Assembly (NCBI GenBank): GCA_015501585.1
Contig: JADNRY010000229.1
Coordinates: 34,760 to 98,759, forward strand
Source of the DNA: Rhodocollybia butyracea
Lineage: Eukaryota; Basidiomycota; Agaricomycetes; Agaricales; Omphalotaceae
DNA: 64,000 nucleotides
Direction of reading: 5' to 3'
The notes beneath the pieces are model-generated. The model saw only the letters and a list, made by a program, of their open reading frames with translations. It was not told the DNA's origin and made no database searches. Shown here in pieces: positions 20,422-31,689 of this stretch (positions are counted from its first letter, which is position 1; each line of letters opens with the position of its first letter). The position numbers were made by a program, and so were the translations under genes.

Positions 20422-21840
20422 AGTATTTGAAACCTATATATGGCCTATCTGTATCTTTGCCACTTCATATTGATGGTCTATGTGAAGCCTCCACTGTGTA
20501 GTGTATCTATACCCTGTTTGTGGCTTTGTTGTAGCCTATTTGTAGCCTTGGCCTAACCTATTTGCAACCTCCATGTAGTGTATCTGTAGGCTAGCCTTGG
20601 TGTTACCTATCTGTAGACTATTTGTAACCTTGGCATCAAGACCACAGCCTCATTGTCGGCAGCATCAGCAGTTGGTTATTGCATCATCATCCTCCTATTC
20701 ATACATGCATGGGTCATCCTGCGTCAATGTAGTATTTCTGATACCTTTCTGTAGCTTTGCCATTTCATACCTATGGTCTAGGTGAAGCTTTCATCATTAG
20801 CCTATCTCTGGCCTATGTAACTTTGTTCCAACCTATTTATAGCCTTGGCATAGCCTATTTTCAACCTCCATGTAGTCTCTTTCTAGCTTCTTCATAGCAT
20901 TGGTGTTGCCTATATGTGCCCTATCTACAGCCTATTTGTAGCCTTGTTGTTGCCTATCTGTAGCTATCTGTAGATTATCATTGCATATCCATGGTCTATT
21001 TATAGCCTATCTATAGCTTTGCCATTTACTATCCATGGTCTATGTCAAGCCTATCTATAGCCTATGCATAGCTTTGTTGTAGCCTATTTGCAACCCCATG
21101 TAGTCTGTCTGTGGTCTCTTTGTAGCCTTGGTGTTGGCTACCTGTAGCCTATCCTCAGCTGAGCTGTAGCCTTGGTGTTTCCCCTATCTATCAGTAATAC
21201 TGCCCTTGGCACTTATATATCTTTACATTACAATCACATGATAACACAATTATAACTTGACCTTCTATAGTACTTTTAGGTCTCTCTCTCTGTTTCTCTA
21301 TTTCTCCCTCTCAGGCTGAGCATACCTTCACTCCCCCTTGACAGGTCACTCAACTCACATCTAGAGATATAAGATCCCAGTTGGCGGGTCACCCAACCCT
21401 TGGCAGGGACACAGCCATAACAACCCAATATGACCAGTCTTGCTTTCCTCTTGTCTCTATACCAAGGCTACAGATTGGCTGAGGATAGGCTACAGGTAGC
21501 CAACACCAAGGCTAAAAAGAGAGAACACAGACAGACTATAGATAGGCTATGGATAGGCTATATGGATGTCACAAATAGGCTATGTCAAGGCTACAAATAG
21601 GCTATAGATAGGCTACATGGAGGCTATAAATAGACCATGGATATGCAATGATAATCTACAGATAGCTACAGATATGAGTAGGGTATGGATAGGCTATATC
21701 AAGGGTACAGATAAGCTACAGATAGGCTACAAATAGAGTTCAAGTAGGCAACACCAGGGGTACAGATAGGCTATGGAAGGGATACAGATAGGCTACTCTG
21801 AGGCTACAAATAGGTTACATCAAGGGTACAGATAGGCTAT

Positions 21841-22071
21841 TCCAAGGCTACAAATATGCAACAGATAGGTGACACCAAGGCTATAAATAGAGTGTAGATA
21901 GGCTACAGATAGGCTATTCCAAGGCTACAAATATGCAACAGATAGGTGACACCAAGGCTATAAATAGAGTGTAGATAGGCTACAGATAGGCTATTCCAAG
22001 GCTACAAATATGCAGCAGATAGGTGACACCAAGGCTATAAATAGAGTGTAGATAGGCTACAGATAGGTTAT
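21841..22071. repeat. 77-bp tandem triplication
   Basis: Three nearly identical 77-bp blocks (starts at 21841, 21918 and 21995) built from seven minisatellite units. The left arm has one copy, so the expansion post-dates the arm duplication or contracted on the left. Confidence 0.85.
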
Positions 22072-22418
22072 GTTGGATATTCGGTCCGCGGTATATGGCC
22101 GCCGGTATGTACAGCTCCAATACTGAGTAGATATCAGACCCGAGTTCTTATCATTTGTTTTAACTTTTATTTCATTGATACGGATTTCTACTTATACTGT
22201 CCGTATCGACGTTCCCTTCTTTTCCTCAGCCTTCATCACTTCTGGCTGAGGTATGTCTGTTATACTTATGCTTTATGCCATTTATGCTCACACTATACCT
22301 ATAGCTTAGTTGTACTACGTACTAATGTGTCTCTTAGGTATGGTAATATGATTTAGCCTTCATCACTTCTGGCTGAGCTTAGTTGTACTACATACTAACG
22401 TGTCTCTTAGTTCTAACA
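22071..22418 (+). mobile_element. Solo LTR (348 bp) with 5-bp target duplication
   Basis: Begins TGTTGGATATTCGG and ends TTCTAACA, flanked by GGTTA at 22066-22070 and 22419-22423. The left arm carries the single unoccupied site (TAACC, 3984-3988). It contains an internal direct repeat of about 40 bp including GCCTTCATCACTTCTGGCTG (near 22229 and 22350). Strand is arbitrary. Confidence 0.92.
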
Positions 22419-22489
22419 GGTTACAAGTAGGCAACACCAGGGGTACAAATAGGCTATGGATGGGCTACAGGTAAGCTACTCCAAGGCTA

Positions 22490-22735
22490 CAAATACATAT
22501 GCCAACTTCAGGTTGACTTGAGTTAACCTGGGTAGATATGCCAACCTCAGGTTAATTAGAGTTGACTTCAGTATATAGGCCAACCTCAGGTTAACTTAAG
22601 TTGACTTGAGTATAAGGCCCACTCAAGCCCTAACTTCAGGTTGACTTGAGTTAACAAAAGTTGACCAGAGTATATATATCAACCTCAGGTTTACTTAAGT
22701 TGCTTTGAGTATCAGGCCCAAATTGAGGTACTTAG
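22490..22735. repeat. GTTAACCTGAGG tandem repeat, right copy
   Basis: Mirror of 3665-3905; about four 60-bp units of CCTCAGGTTAACTTAAGTTGAC type. Confidence 0.75.
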
Positions 22736-22752
22736 AAGCTCTAGTGGATATA

Positions 22753-25001
22753 AACTCTTCACAGGCTTCTGGCTCGAACAAGCTGAACAATAACAATTCC
22801 TCCCAAGGCTCCGGACAGCAACCAAAAAAGCCTTGGAACAACAACAACAAATTGTTCAGGTTCCGGTTTCAACAAATCTGGATCTTCGGTCAGCTCTGCA
22901 CCAAAGCCCTATGCCAACCTTCTCGGCGCCGACGGTTGCCTCAAGCCCTCCAAAGTGGAATGCCGAAAGAAGGGAGGCCTGTGCATGATTTGTGGTGGAA
23001 AGCATAAAGCGGAGAATTGCAATAAGAAGAGGTCAGGGGATTCTCATGCCCGGGCCACTTTGACCAAGGAATCTGTGACTAATCTGACTGATACCGGTTC
23101 GGAAAAATAGTCCGCAGCTCCTGGACCCGGTATGAAACGGGAGCTGCGTTGATCAGGTTTGTGCCTCTGGGGAAGTTTATCTCAATGCATCCGCTCTTTC
23201 CAATTATGAAAGATCACTTACAATTTCTTTATCTACTGAATTCCCTCGTCCCAAAGATTCTGATGAATCTTCCACTCTCTTAAAGTTTATTACTCTCGTA
23301 GACTCTGGTTCTACCGATTGTTTCCTTGATTCCCATTATGTCAATTTAAACTCTATTCTAACCTCTTCGATTCTGCCAATCAATCTCCAACTCTTTGATG
23401 GTTCTCTTTCTCCAAGACCAATTTCCGAAGTTGCGACTTTGGAAGTTTGGTTTCTGTCCGGCAAGCTGCTACCTCTGGCATTTTATGTCACTTCTTTGGA
23501 CTCATCTTGTAAAGCTGTTTTAGGATAGAGTTTCTTGTCCCGCTACAATCCGTTGATTGACTGGGTCACCAGAACCATTACTTTCCGTAACACTGAGCAC
23601 CCTGTTTCTGCTCAGATGTCTTTGCTTTTCGGATCCGCGTTAGGACCAAAAGCACCGGTTTCCTCTTTGAAACCAACCATTCTTCCGAGTCAGTCGGCAA
23701 CTCCGCCGCCGATTCAAAGATGCTCTTGCCAACCTCGTCCTCTATCAGACAGGTTTCCTTTCGAACCAATCTATTCCTACCCTTTGGTTGCACAGATGGC
23801 TTTGCGTTTGGAGACTTCTGAAGTCGATATTGCATTAGTCTCCGCCACCTTCCATAGGGCTTGTCAAGACTCAGGTAGGGAATCGACTCTTCTCTGGGTT
23901 ATTGACCCCGAAGTTTCGGCACACTACACAGTGTCTGGTCCTTTGGCCAGGAGTGCTTCTTCTGAAGCACTTCCAATCCCTAGAGACTATCTTGACTTTG
24001 CCGACGTTTTCAATGAAGCTGCATCCAAGGTTCTTCCTGAACATCGTTCTTTTGACCTCAAAATTGATCTGGTGGAAGGTGCTGAGCCTCCGCTTGGTTG
24101 CCTTTACCCTCTTTCTCTGACAGAGCAGCAGGCTCTTCGCGATTTCCTGGACAAGCAACTCACTACCGGTGTCATTCGACCGTCTTCCTCTCTGCATGGA
24201 GCTCCGGTCCTCTTCATACCGAAGAAGGACGGGAAGCTTTGGCTTTGTGTGGACTTCCAAGGATTGAACAAGATTACCAAGAAGGATTGCTACCCACTTC
24301 CTCTGATTTTGGACCTATTGGATGCTCCGAAAAAAGCTAAAATCTACACCAAACTCGACTTGGCTCACGCCTACCATCTTGTTTGGATTGCCAACGGTGA
24401 TGAATGGAAAACAACCTTTCGGACCCAATGGGGTTCCTATGAATGGTTAGTTATGCCCTTCTGCCTTACTAACGCCCCAGCGGCTTTTCAGAGGTTCATT
24501 AACAACATATTCTCATGCACCCATTCTCATGCATTGGGAACCAAATTGTCCACTTATCTTGGAAACCGACGCTTCCAATTACACCTTAGCGGCTATCCTC
24601 TTGATCCGACTCTCAGATGGAGAAATCCATCCCATTGCTTTCCTCTCTCAGACCTTCCAGGCCGCCAAGCTCAACTACAACACTCAGGACAAAGAGCTTT
24701 TACCGATATTCAAGGCCTTTAAAGCCTGGCGGCACTACCTCGAAGGCTCCGGAGACCCAATCAATGTTGTGACTGATCACAAGAACCTCGAGTATTTCTC
24801 TACAACTAAAGTACCAACTTGGCGACAGGTTTGGTGGTCTGAATATCTTCATACCTTCAACATGATCATTTGGTTTTGGCTGGGAAAGCTCGGTGAGAAA
24901 CCGGACTCAATCACTAGACGTTGGGATGTCTACCCAAAAGAGGGGGATAACGGCTACACGCAAGTTAATCGACACAACTTCAGACCCATATTTACTAACG
25001 A
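22753..25001 (+). pseudogene. Ty3/gypsy gag-pol, 5' truncated and internally deleted
   Basis: In order: a Gln/Asn-rich gag linker; a zinc knuckle CMICGGKHKAENC near 22985-23025; an aspartic protease VDSGSTDCFLD near 23300; a stop codon (TAG) near 23526; and RT with GVIRPSSSLHGAPVLFIPKK and LCVDFQGLN. YTKLDLAHAYHLVWI and MPFCLTNAPAAFQRFINNIF follow, then RNase H with LILETDASNYTLAAILL and ELLPIFKAFKAWRHYLEG. The segment holding the catalytic YxDD motif is missing at about 24515, with a frameshift. The 5' end is cut by IR1 and the 3' end by a MITE at 25005. It is inactive. Confidence 0.92.
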
Positions 25002-25004
25002 CAT

Positions 25005-25372
25005 CAGGAAAAGCTGTTTTTGCCTAGATGACCCCAGAGTGGCCTAAAGCAAACTAGGTGACCTATGAATCCTATGGCATCCTAGGAATTTGGGCTTGTC
25101 CCTTGCCAGTCAAGGCTCTTGAGGATTCCCTAGGCAAGCCTAGGTTTGCCCAGGTTTGCCCAGGTGCTCCTGGGGAACACCTGGGGAACACCTGGGGAAC
25201 ACCTGGGCAGACCTAGGCTTGCCCTGGGTTTGCCTAGGATACCCTAGGGAATCCTCAAGAGCCTTGACTGGCAAGGGACAAGCCCAAATTCCTAGGATGC
25301 CATAGGATTCATAGGTCACCTAGTTTGCTTTAGGCCACTCTGGGGTCACCTAGGCAAAAACAGCTTTTCCTG
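25005..25372. mobile_element. Palindromic MITE (family A), intact copy
   Basis: Almost the whole 368 bp is one inverted repeat: ends CAGGAAAAGC/GCTTTTCCTG with arms of about 160 bp. The centre has three tandem CACCTGGGGAA units. Complementarity extends to CATCAGG/CCTGATG (25002-25375). It has no coding capacity. It lies at the broken 3' end of gypsy pol. Confidence 0.9.
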
Positions 25373-25517
25373 ATGCCAAGGGTTCGAGCAACTATTGTAC
25401 GTGGGTTTTTCAAACTCCGAGCTGATGCCGGTTGCATTCCGCCCTGTGGGAAGTTATTAGATAGATAAGGTCAAGAGATGATAAGACATGGCCTTGCAGT
25501 AAGATTTAAATGAAACG

Positions 25518-26012
25518 ATGAGCTCAGATGAAGACATGGATATATCTGACAATGATATAGAGATTGGCATGATTCCGAGTACACCGTTTCCTTGCACGCC
25601 TGCCCAACCTGTTCAACTGTCCAAGTCAATTCCATTCTCTTACACACTCACCCAACCTACTACTGGATTCACTCCTGGCACATACTACTATATTCCTACA
25701 CCAGGCATCCATCCCACTCACACACCCTTTATATCAGCTATACCCATCTCACCCTCTGAGGCCACTCAGTTTGCATCTCAGGAGTCCTACTCACGGCTTC
25801 GATCCCTCCCAGCAAGTCAATCACAGATTGCAGGTGGTATCGAGGCAGAGAGAACTAAAGTCAAAGATGTCAATCTTCTAAAGGTGGAAAATATACTCAA
25901 TGCGATATCGCGTGAAGCCTGGACAATTGGAGAGTTTCTTTACTTCTTCTCTCGTGCTAAAGATGGCATTACTGCATCTCGGTGGCTACCCCAAAACGGC
26001 GAAATCAACTGA
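25518..26012 (+). CDS. DUF6589-like transposon ORF, N-terminal part
   Basis: 164 codons starting MSSDEDMDISDND. An acidic start and a Thr/Pro-rich region precede a helical segment, VENILNAISREAWTIGEFLYFF, at about residues 125-147. That segment matches the N-terminal plan of the DUF6589-type proteins widespread in Agaricomycetes transposons. It ends soon after and lacks the later domains, so it is truncated or the first exon of a dead copy. The family link is pattern recognition only. Confidence 0.5.
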   Translation: MSSDEDMDISDNDIEIGMIPSTPFPCTPAQPVQLSKSIPFSYTLTQPTTGFTPGTYYYIPTPGIHPTHTPFISAIPISPSEATQFASQESYSRLRSLPASQSQIAGGIEAERTKVKDVNLLKVENILNAISREAWTIGEFLYFFSRAKDGITASRWLPQNGEIN

Positions 26013-26030
26013 GTTGTTAAAAGTTAATTC

Positions 26031-26600
26031 CTAGATTATAGTAGGCATGAAGAAACTTGAAGTATTAGAAAGGCTTACCATATCTTCCTCCAAGCCCTTC
26101 GTTGGATATACAATGATACAAATAGCATCCTTTGGGATTTTGTGATCTAAGCTCTGCTTGAGATCATGACAATCTGGGAGTTTCGCGAGTTCCTGCAACA
26201 GGACCATAAATCCAGAGAAGTAGGTTGTTTTCCCTTCGCCTGTCCTAACCACAGAAACAACATTGTAGCCATCCATGGCCTTACAGATTCCTTCAAGTGC
26301 ATAATCGTGTATGTTGTGCTTAAAGCAAGGTTGGATAAGCTGTCGGATGTGAGCTTGATTTTGCAGTGTTGAGAGGCCCAAAGGATGTTGATGACCATTT
26401 GAATCGTCCAGCATGCAATAAATAAACAAAAGTTGTGAACGGATGAATCAACAAACATGTCCAAACGCGCCCACATGAGCCTGACGTAAGGTTCCCACAG
26501 GCCTGAATGGAAGCGGCATCAGGTCGGAGTATGAAAAATCTGCATACGGTTATTGCTTGAACCCTTGCCACCAGGCTATGGCTTGAAGTTGTACGTAGCA
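26031..26600 (-). pseudogene. RecQ-like helicase fragment
   Basis: Contains a Walker-A motif RTGEGKTTYF and the following conserved block AICIIVYPTKGLEEDM. The upstream part, FKHNIHDYALEGICKAMDG, matches the Q-like region before motif I. The DEAH box and the C-terminal helicase lobe are absent. Basidiomycete genomes carry many such RecQ-like ORFs. A fuller copy of the family closes this window (62432-63987). Confidence 0.75.
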
Positions 26601-26601
26601 T

Positions 26602-27770
26602 AACTCAAGTTAATACTACCACATTACTGCTAGCTAGCGAGCCTTGGGCATACCAGCGGACCCCTTGGGCCTCTCCATTGGTCAGAGCTCCACTGACTGG
26701 AATATTTTGACCCAATCAAGAACACCATAGTCAATTCCATGCATGGATTCTGCCTTTGTATTTTTCAGCGACATTGTCAAGATATTTGGGGAATAAGTGT
26801 TAGTTGCAGGACTGCGATGGATTATGGGAACAGGCGGAGCCTACTGATGAACAAGTACTTCATGGAGAAAAGGTTCATGCAAACTGGTTCTAATTCTGCT
26901 CTCGAGGGCCTTTCCACCAAGATTTTATGGTATTTAGCAATACAGAGTATCAGCGAAGTAAGAAGTGGCTAGTCAACTCTCCTCAACAGATTGTGAGTGC
27001 TTCTTTGTCTCTTATTCCGCAAGCTATTTATCTATCCAAAATGTTAGCGCATCAAGCAAGGCTGGGGTACTCCTCCTCCGCCAGCTCCACCAGAAACAAA
27101 AGGTATATATGACCCAGCTCAGAAACTTCGGTATCTTTATGAAAATGGGGCAAATAAGACAATGCTCAGGACATTTGAAACATCTCTAATAAAAAAACCT
27201 CACTGACAAACTACAGCTTCCTGTCACAACCAAAACAGCAAAAGCCTCGAAAAACAAGTCAGAATTGATTAACACTCTCTTACAACTTGTACATCTTATT
27301 TATCCTCAGCCTATGAATATCAAATTCTTTGCAGCACAATCTCAAAACAAAAACCAGTTCTCTTTTATACCTACCAAAGCTGCCTCCACCACCACCACCA
27401 ACAATTGCTTCAGTCTTTGAAGCCATGAGTTCCAAGATCAAGAAATTGGGGTTTAAAACTAGTTGCTCTAACTAAATTTATTTTAGCTAGCCTGGCTGGC
27501 AACGGTATGTTATTGGCATGTTCTCATTTCCAAAAATGCTGTGATTGCTCTTTACATCAGGTACCGCAAATCTGGATTTTTGTAAAGCTGAACACAGAAC
27601 ACAGGAGGAGAAAAAAGCAGAATAATTGAAAATGCAGGAGTATATCTTGTTAAATGTATGCCTCGTTTTTCAGTATCGTGAAGTCCTAATTCTTACTACG
27701 ACACAAAGGGGACCTCAGCTCAGAAAAAACTAACGACAATGGCAGGACAAAGCAAAATCTAAGATGGGGG
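26602..27770. other. No gene recognised
   Basis: Several overlapping short frames (26739-27190), a Ser/Lys/Asn-rich stretch at 27200-27420, and nothing with a known domain. It is probably transposon debris between the RecQ and Tnp2 relics. Confidence 0.45.
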
Positions 27771-27774
27771 GAGT

Positions 27775-28326
27775 TCTCGGGAAAGAAACGCTCCCGGAAA
27801 TACGGCCAAACTGCGACTCCCATCTGGGACCAATGCTGCTTGTGCGCGACCTGTGGAAGTTGCACAAGGAAAGTTCGACACTCTGCACTGCCAACCTACC
27901 AATCATTCAGATTCGTCTTTGGGGAGCTTTCGCATGATGATTGCAAGTACAAGATGCTCATGAACTTCATGCATCTAGTCACCGCTGTCAGGGTGCCAAT
28001 ATGAAAGCCTTGTCCGAAGGCAACAACTGTCAATTTGAGACCTCCATGCGTACATATTTGAGTGGATTTCTGGACCTTTATCCTCATACTGACATCACTC
28101 CTTACCAACATATGATGCTACATTATGGGTCTTTTTTGAGGAGATTCGGACCAGCTCATGGCTGGCGATGTTTCCCATTTGAGCGTTTTGATTACATTTT
28201 GCAGAACATTCCTCGCAATACTAGAATAATAATTGGCAAAAAAATGTTCGCGAAAAAACAAGATGTGGTGCAGGCAAAGTTGAATGTAGCTATATGGTGC
28301 GAGATTCCTTCAGGTCCGTGAGATTC
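27775..28326 (+). pseudogene. Tnp2-type transposase C-terminal region, broken
   Basis: Two frames are needed: GVLGKETLPEIRPNCDSH and LPIIQIRLWG (about 27775-27925), then LMNFMHLVTAVRV, then after a frameshift LSGFLDLYPHTDITPYQHMM and RRFGPAHGWRCFPFERFDYI (to about 28200). These blocks follow the conserved C-terminus of CACTA/Tnp2-type transposases in basidiomycetes. The frame ends at the 10-bp target site of the element inserted at 28327. Confidence 0.75.
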
Positions 28327-30982
28327 AGACTCCTTCCCATTCGCTCTACAAGCTTTTACTACTAGTAGACCAAGATGCCGATTTTTTGATGTATTACTTA
28401 ATCTTGAACTTTAATCTATCTTTTTTTAAGCTCGCAGAGCGACTGGTGTAATATGCGTGGGAGCGTTGCGCTTGTTTGGCACCGGCGCCTTTTTAGACCA
28501 AAAATAATCGCAGCCACGCGTTTCCCAGTTCTTGTCGCTCTCATCGGAGCCATTCCCATCCTCGAATAAAACTTGTGTGACCCATGGCTGAGATGGTACA
28601 TTTGAAATACTGAACAGATCATCCAAATCCGAGCTGTCATCATGTCACTTGGTGGTTCCTCATTGAATGTACCAGTTTCAGCCTAGTCTCCTATAAGCAG
28701 ACAGAACACGACGATCAATGAACTGATGTGTGTAACGTCTGCGACTTAGGTCGGCCCGATTAGCCTGGCCAATTAAGCGCCCATTTTCCCAGGCATTTAG
28801 CTTAGGTAATTTAGCTTGTAGTGCGAAAATTTCACAGTTTTTTTCATCTGTCCGTACATCAGACACATTAGCCTAGTGTACAATACTACTAACACGCATA
28901 CAAAGCAGTTTGAACACAAAACCCAAGTAAGAATTCACTGCAAAGCAATTGCCGAAGACGTTGCCGCCTTAGATTCTGTACTCTAAACGGACAGGCTAAG
29001 CCGCCGATATCAAATAGGTAGACTAGTTTCAGCCTGGGTGTGTCGTCGGTGAATAGAATTTGCATCTAAAAGTGTGGTCACAAGATTGGACAACAAGGGG
29101 CAGAGTACCCTCATGAGATTCTCAATGGAAAACTCCTCCAACTGCTCTAGTGTTGCTGTCCTAGCTCTGAAGTGGAAACCGTGCTATTTTTCTACAAGTT
29201 GGAGGAGTTCTGCTCTGTAGAGCTCCTTCATTGTATTTCCTACAGATTCCTTGAACTCATTTTGAGATAATTACAACAACATTTAACTTGTGTGGAGCTA
29301 CGTTGGTAGCTGTATGGCCATGCCGCAAGATTTCACGAAGCAGATCCCACAGACTGAAGTTGTGATTGTCCAGGATCTGAACGATCTGATTGATCCATTG
29401 TGCAATGCTTTTGTTGTACATAGAGCAGGTAAGTACTAATCCGAGCATTCATTAGAGTAAAAAGGCGCCGGTGCCAAACAAGCACAACGCTCCCACGCAT
29501 ATTACGCCAGTCGCTCTGCGAGCTTAAAAAAAGATAGACAAGCTTTAAAGGACCCGTGGCATAGCCACGGGGGCCACAGGAATGTTAAAACATAAAAATA
29601 TTATCCACAGAGTGCTGCCAGGTACTAAACGATAACTTGAAGGTGAACACGGGAGTTGTCCTGAAGACAGCGACAACTCCCTGAATAGAGTAGATTAGCA
29701 CGAAGCTAGGTAGTACAGAATACATCCTGCACTGCTCAGCAACTGCTCAGTATCACCCACATTCATTTGTGTCTCCATATCTTACTTACTTACACTTCTC
29801 TCTGGGAAGATTTGCAGCCTACAACTCTACCCTCCCTTTGTGGGTCAAGCTTGCTGCCTCTCTTCCTTAGAGTCTGGCTGTTCCCTCCCCACCATATGGT
29901 GGAGCTAGGAGCCATAAGCTGCAGCCAAGTATTTTATTACTGTTGGTAGATATTTACCAAATAAATACTCTTTCTCTGTGCAGTGTGGAAAACTCAACAA
30001 CAATGATGCATGGAATTTGCATGAAATCAAAAATTGCAAGCTACTTATGTTGGATGACCCCTGGCAGGGGATGGTTGGCAGGGGCAGCCCAAAGAAATGC
30101 AATGGGGCAAGGTGGAGTAACTGAATTAAGTATGTCCAGCTACTGTAGTATTTCACAGAAGGGTGGGCTGGAAACACAAAATGTAGAGTGTGCCGGGCGC
30201 AATGAAGGCCAGAAGCACAAAAGATAGTGAAGTTCTCACAATAAGTATTGGCCGGCCTTCTCGCTATGCTAATAGTATCCTAATATAAGCCGCTTCACAA
30301 CTTATCATGGAACACAATGCGCTGCAATGGCCATATACACGTGTGTTTTAAATCAGAGGTAAACAATGGGTGTAAGTTAAAATGACCATTGATTGCATGG
30401 TTGCATTAAAGTATATGCTGCCAGACGTACGCTGCACAGTTACAGCTGAATATGAAATTGTAAGATCAGTATGGAGTATTTTTTCAAAACTACATCTAAA
30501 TAAAAATGACGTCTTTGGCACCAATACCCACCTCGCGGTCACTTGCAAATTATTTAGTCTCTTATAACTTGTTATAAATTCAGACATACTTATCCACGAT
30601 CTCATGATGTGGATAGATATTCAGTTCTCTATTCAGTTCTCCTCAACAACCTCAAAATTTATGATATGATAGGAGCTAAAAACACCGGCTTCAGGAAGTA
30701 TAAAGGCTGCGGTTCAGGACGCCTGCTCGCGCTGCTCTTTGAGCTTGCTTTATGTACAGCGGGCCACTTACTGAGTGACGGACCGCTCCGCGGTGTTCAG
30801 CGGTTGCCGCTGCACGGCTCTGTTGCCATGGTCACTATTAGTAATAAGCCAGCGCCTAAACCAAGCTTTTTTAAAGTATAGGATTAAAGTTCAAGATTAA
30901 GTAATACATCAAAAAATCGGCATCTCGGTCTACTAGTAAGTAGTAGTAGTAAAAGCTCGTAGAGCGAATGGGAAGGAGTCCG
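28327..30982. mobile_element. Long-TIR element (MULE-like) with 10-bp target duplication
   Basis: Inverted ends of about 90 bp (28328-28415 and 30893-30980) start GACTCCTTCCCATTCGCTC. CGTGAGATTC flanks it at 28317-28326 and 30983-30992. Long TIRs and a 9-10 bp duplication fit Mutator-like elements. It interrupts the Tnp2 relic. The left TIR abuts another long-TIR element (28415-29538). No transposase of its own was found. The interior 29539-30880 has only short frames and a perfect 8-bp hairpin around GCCACGGG (29553-29571). Confidence 0.85.
28415..29538. mobile_element. Nested long-TIR element carrying DUF6589-like fragments
   Basis: About 80-bp inverted ends TCTATCTTTTTTTAAGCTCG... match 29459-29538 with two or three mismatches. 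On the minus strand, 29448-29257 reads IVQILDNHNFSLWDLLREIL, and 29190-29030 reads ATLEQLEEFSIENLMRVLCP and LLDAN. These are blocks of the DUF6589 plan with a stop between them. A CTTTAA word occurs near both ends, but it is offset by 4 bp on the right, so the target duplication is unresolved. Confidence 0.75.
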
Positions 30983-30992
30983 CGTGAGATTC

Positions 30993-31680
30993 CCATTGAA
31001 GGATATGCAAGCACACGAAGCGAAATCTTCATCATGAGCATAGTGATCATGAGCGTTGGAGGTTAGCGCTCGGTGAGTACTAAGCGCCTTCACGCCATGC
31101 ATCCTTCCTTTGATTCCTCTTTAATTAACAAAGACCAAGGTCATAGATGTATTAATAATAATTGGCTTGCTTTAAAACGCAACGCGACATACCTTCATTG
31201 TCCTTCTACCTGCATCCTTTAGCTCAACGACAATAATATCCCGATGACTCCAAATCTTTTTCTTTCCACTCCTTCGCATGCTTCTCCATTCAATGGGCTG
31301 GGCCTATTTGTACCTGCTGCGGTTGACCCCCGAGAAACATATAATGTAAATGGACAGCTTTGGGAGGCGCTCCGTGTGGAGAAATGGCCAAGAAAGGGCT
31401 CTTTCGTGAGGAGGGGCAAATCTTTGCTTGCCAGTTGGAAAGATCGTTCGAGACGTTAGGTGTGGCACTTTCATTGTCAATCTGCTCCATTATATACCCA
31501 GCTAACGTGGCTTCAGTAATCGATTGGAGGCTTAATTTTGAAGTTAAGGTGGAATGAATGTATACATACACATGTCTACGGACCGTATACTCTATAATCT
31601 CACCACCGCTGCCTTATATCTTTCTCAATATACAACCTTCATGGTCTGCGGAGCGTGGACTTACGAGCGTAACAAATCAT
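30993..31680. other. No gene recognised
   Basis: Continuation beyond the inserted element. Overlapping short frames occur on both strands at 31219-31571, none with a known domain. Confidence 0.4.
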
Positions 31681-31689
31681 ATAATTACC

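Larger units (their letters stand above)
20430..22490. repeat. Minisatellite foldback in right arm
   Basis: Forward units fill 20430-21185, spacer 21186-21462 is the mirror of 4441-4720, and reverse units run from 21463 to 22490, interrupted by the solo LTR. Confidence 0.8.
19099..22752. repeat. Large inverted repeat IR1, right arm
   Basis: Mirror of 3654-6804. It is about 500 bp longer because of a 348-bp solo LTR plus its 5-bp duplication, and two extra 77-bp units. Homology extends inward, interrupted, through 18284-18338 and 17119-17156. The outer edge ends inside a gypsy gag. Confidence 0.92.

Noticed and set aside
29800..29905. Promoter or gene near the CCACCATATGGTGG palindrome (29888-29901)
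   Set aside because: Short isolated palindrome in transposon interior without a downstream frame or second signal.
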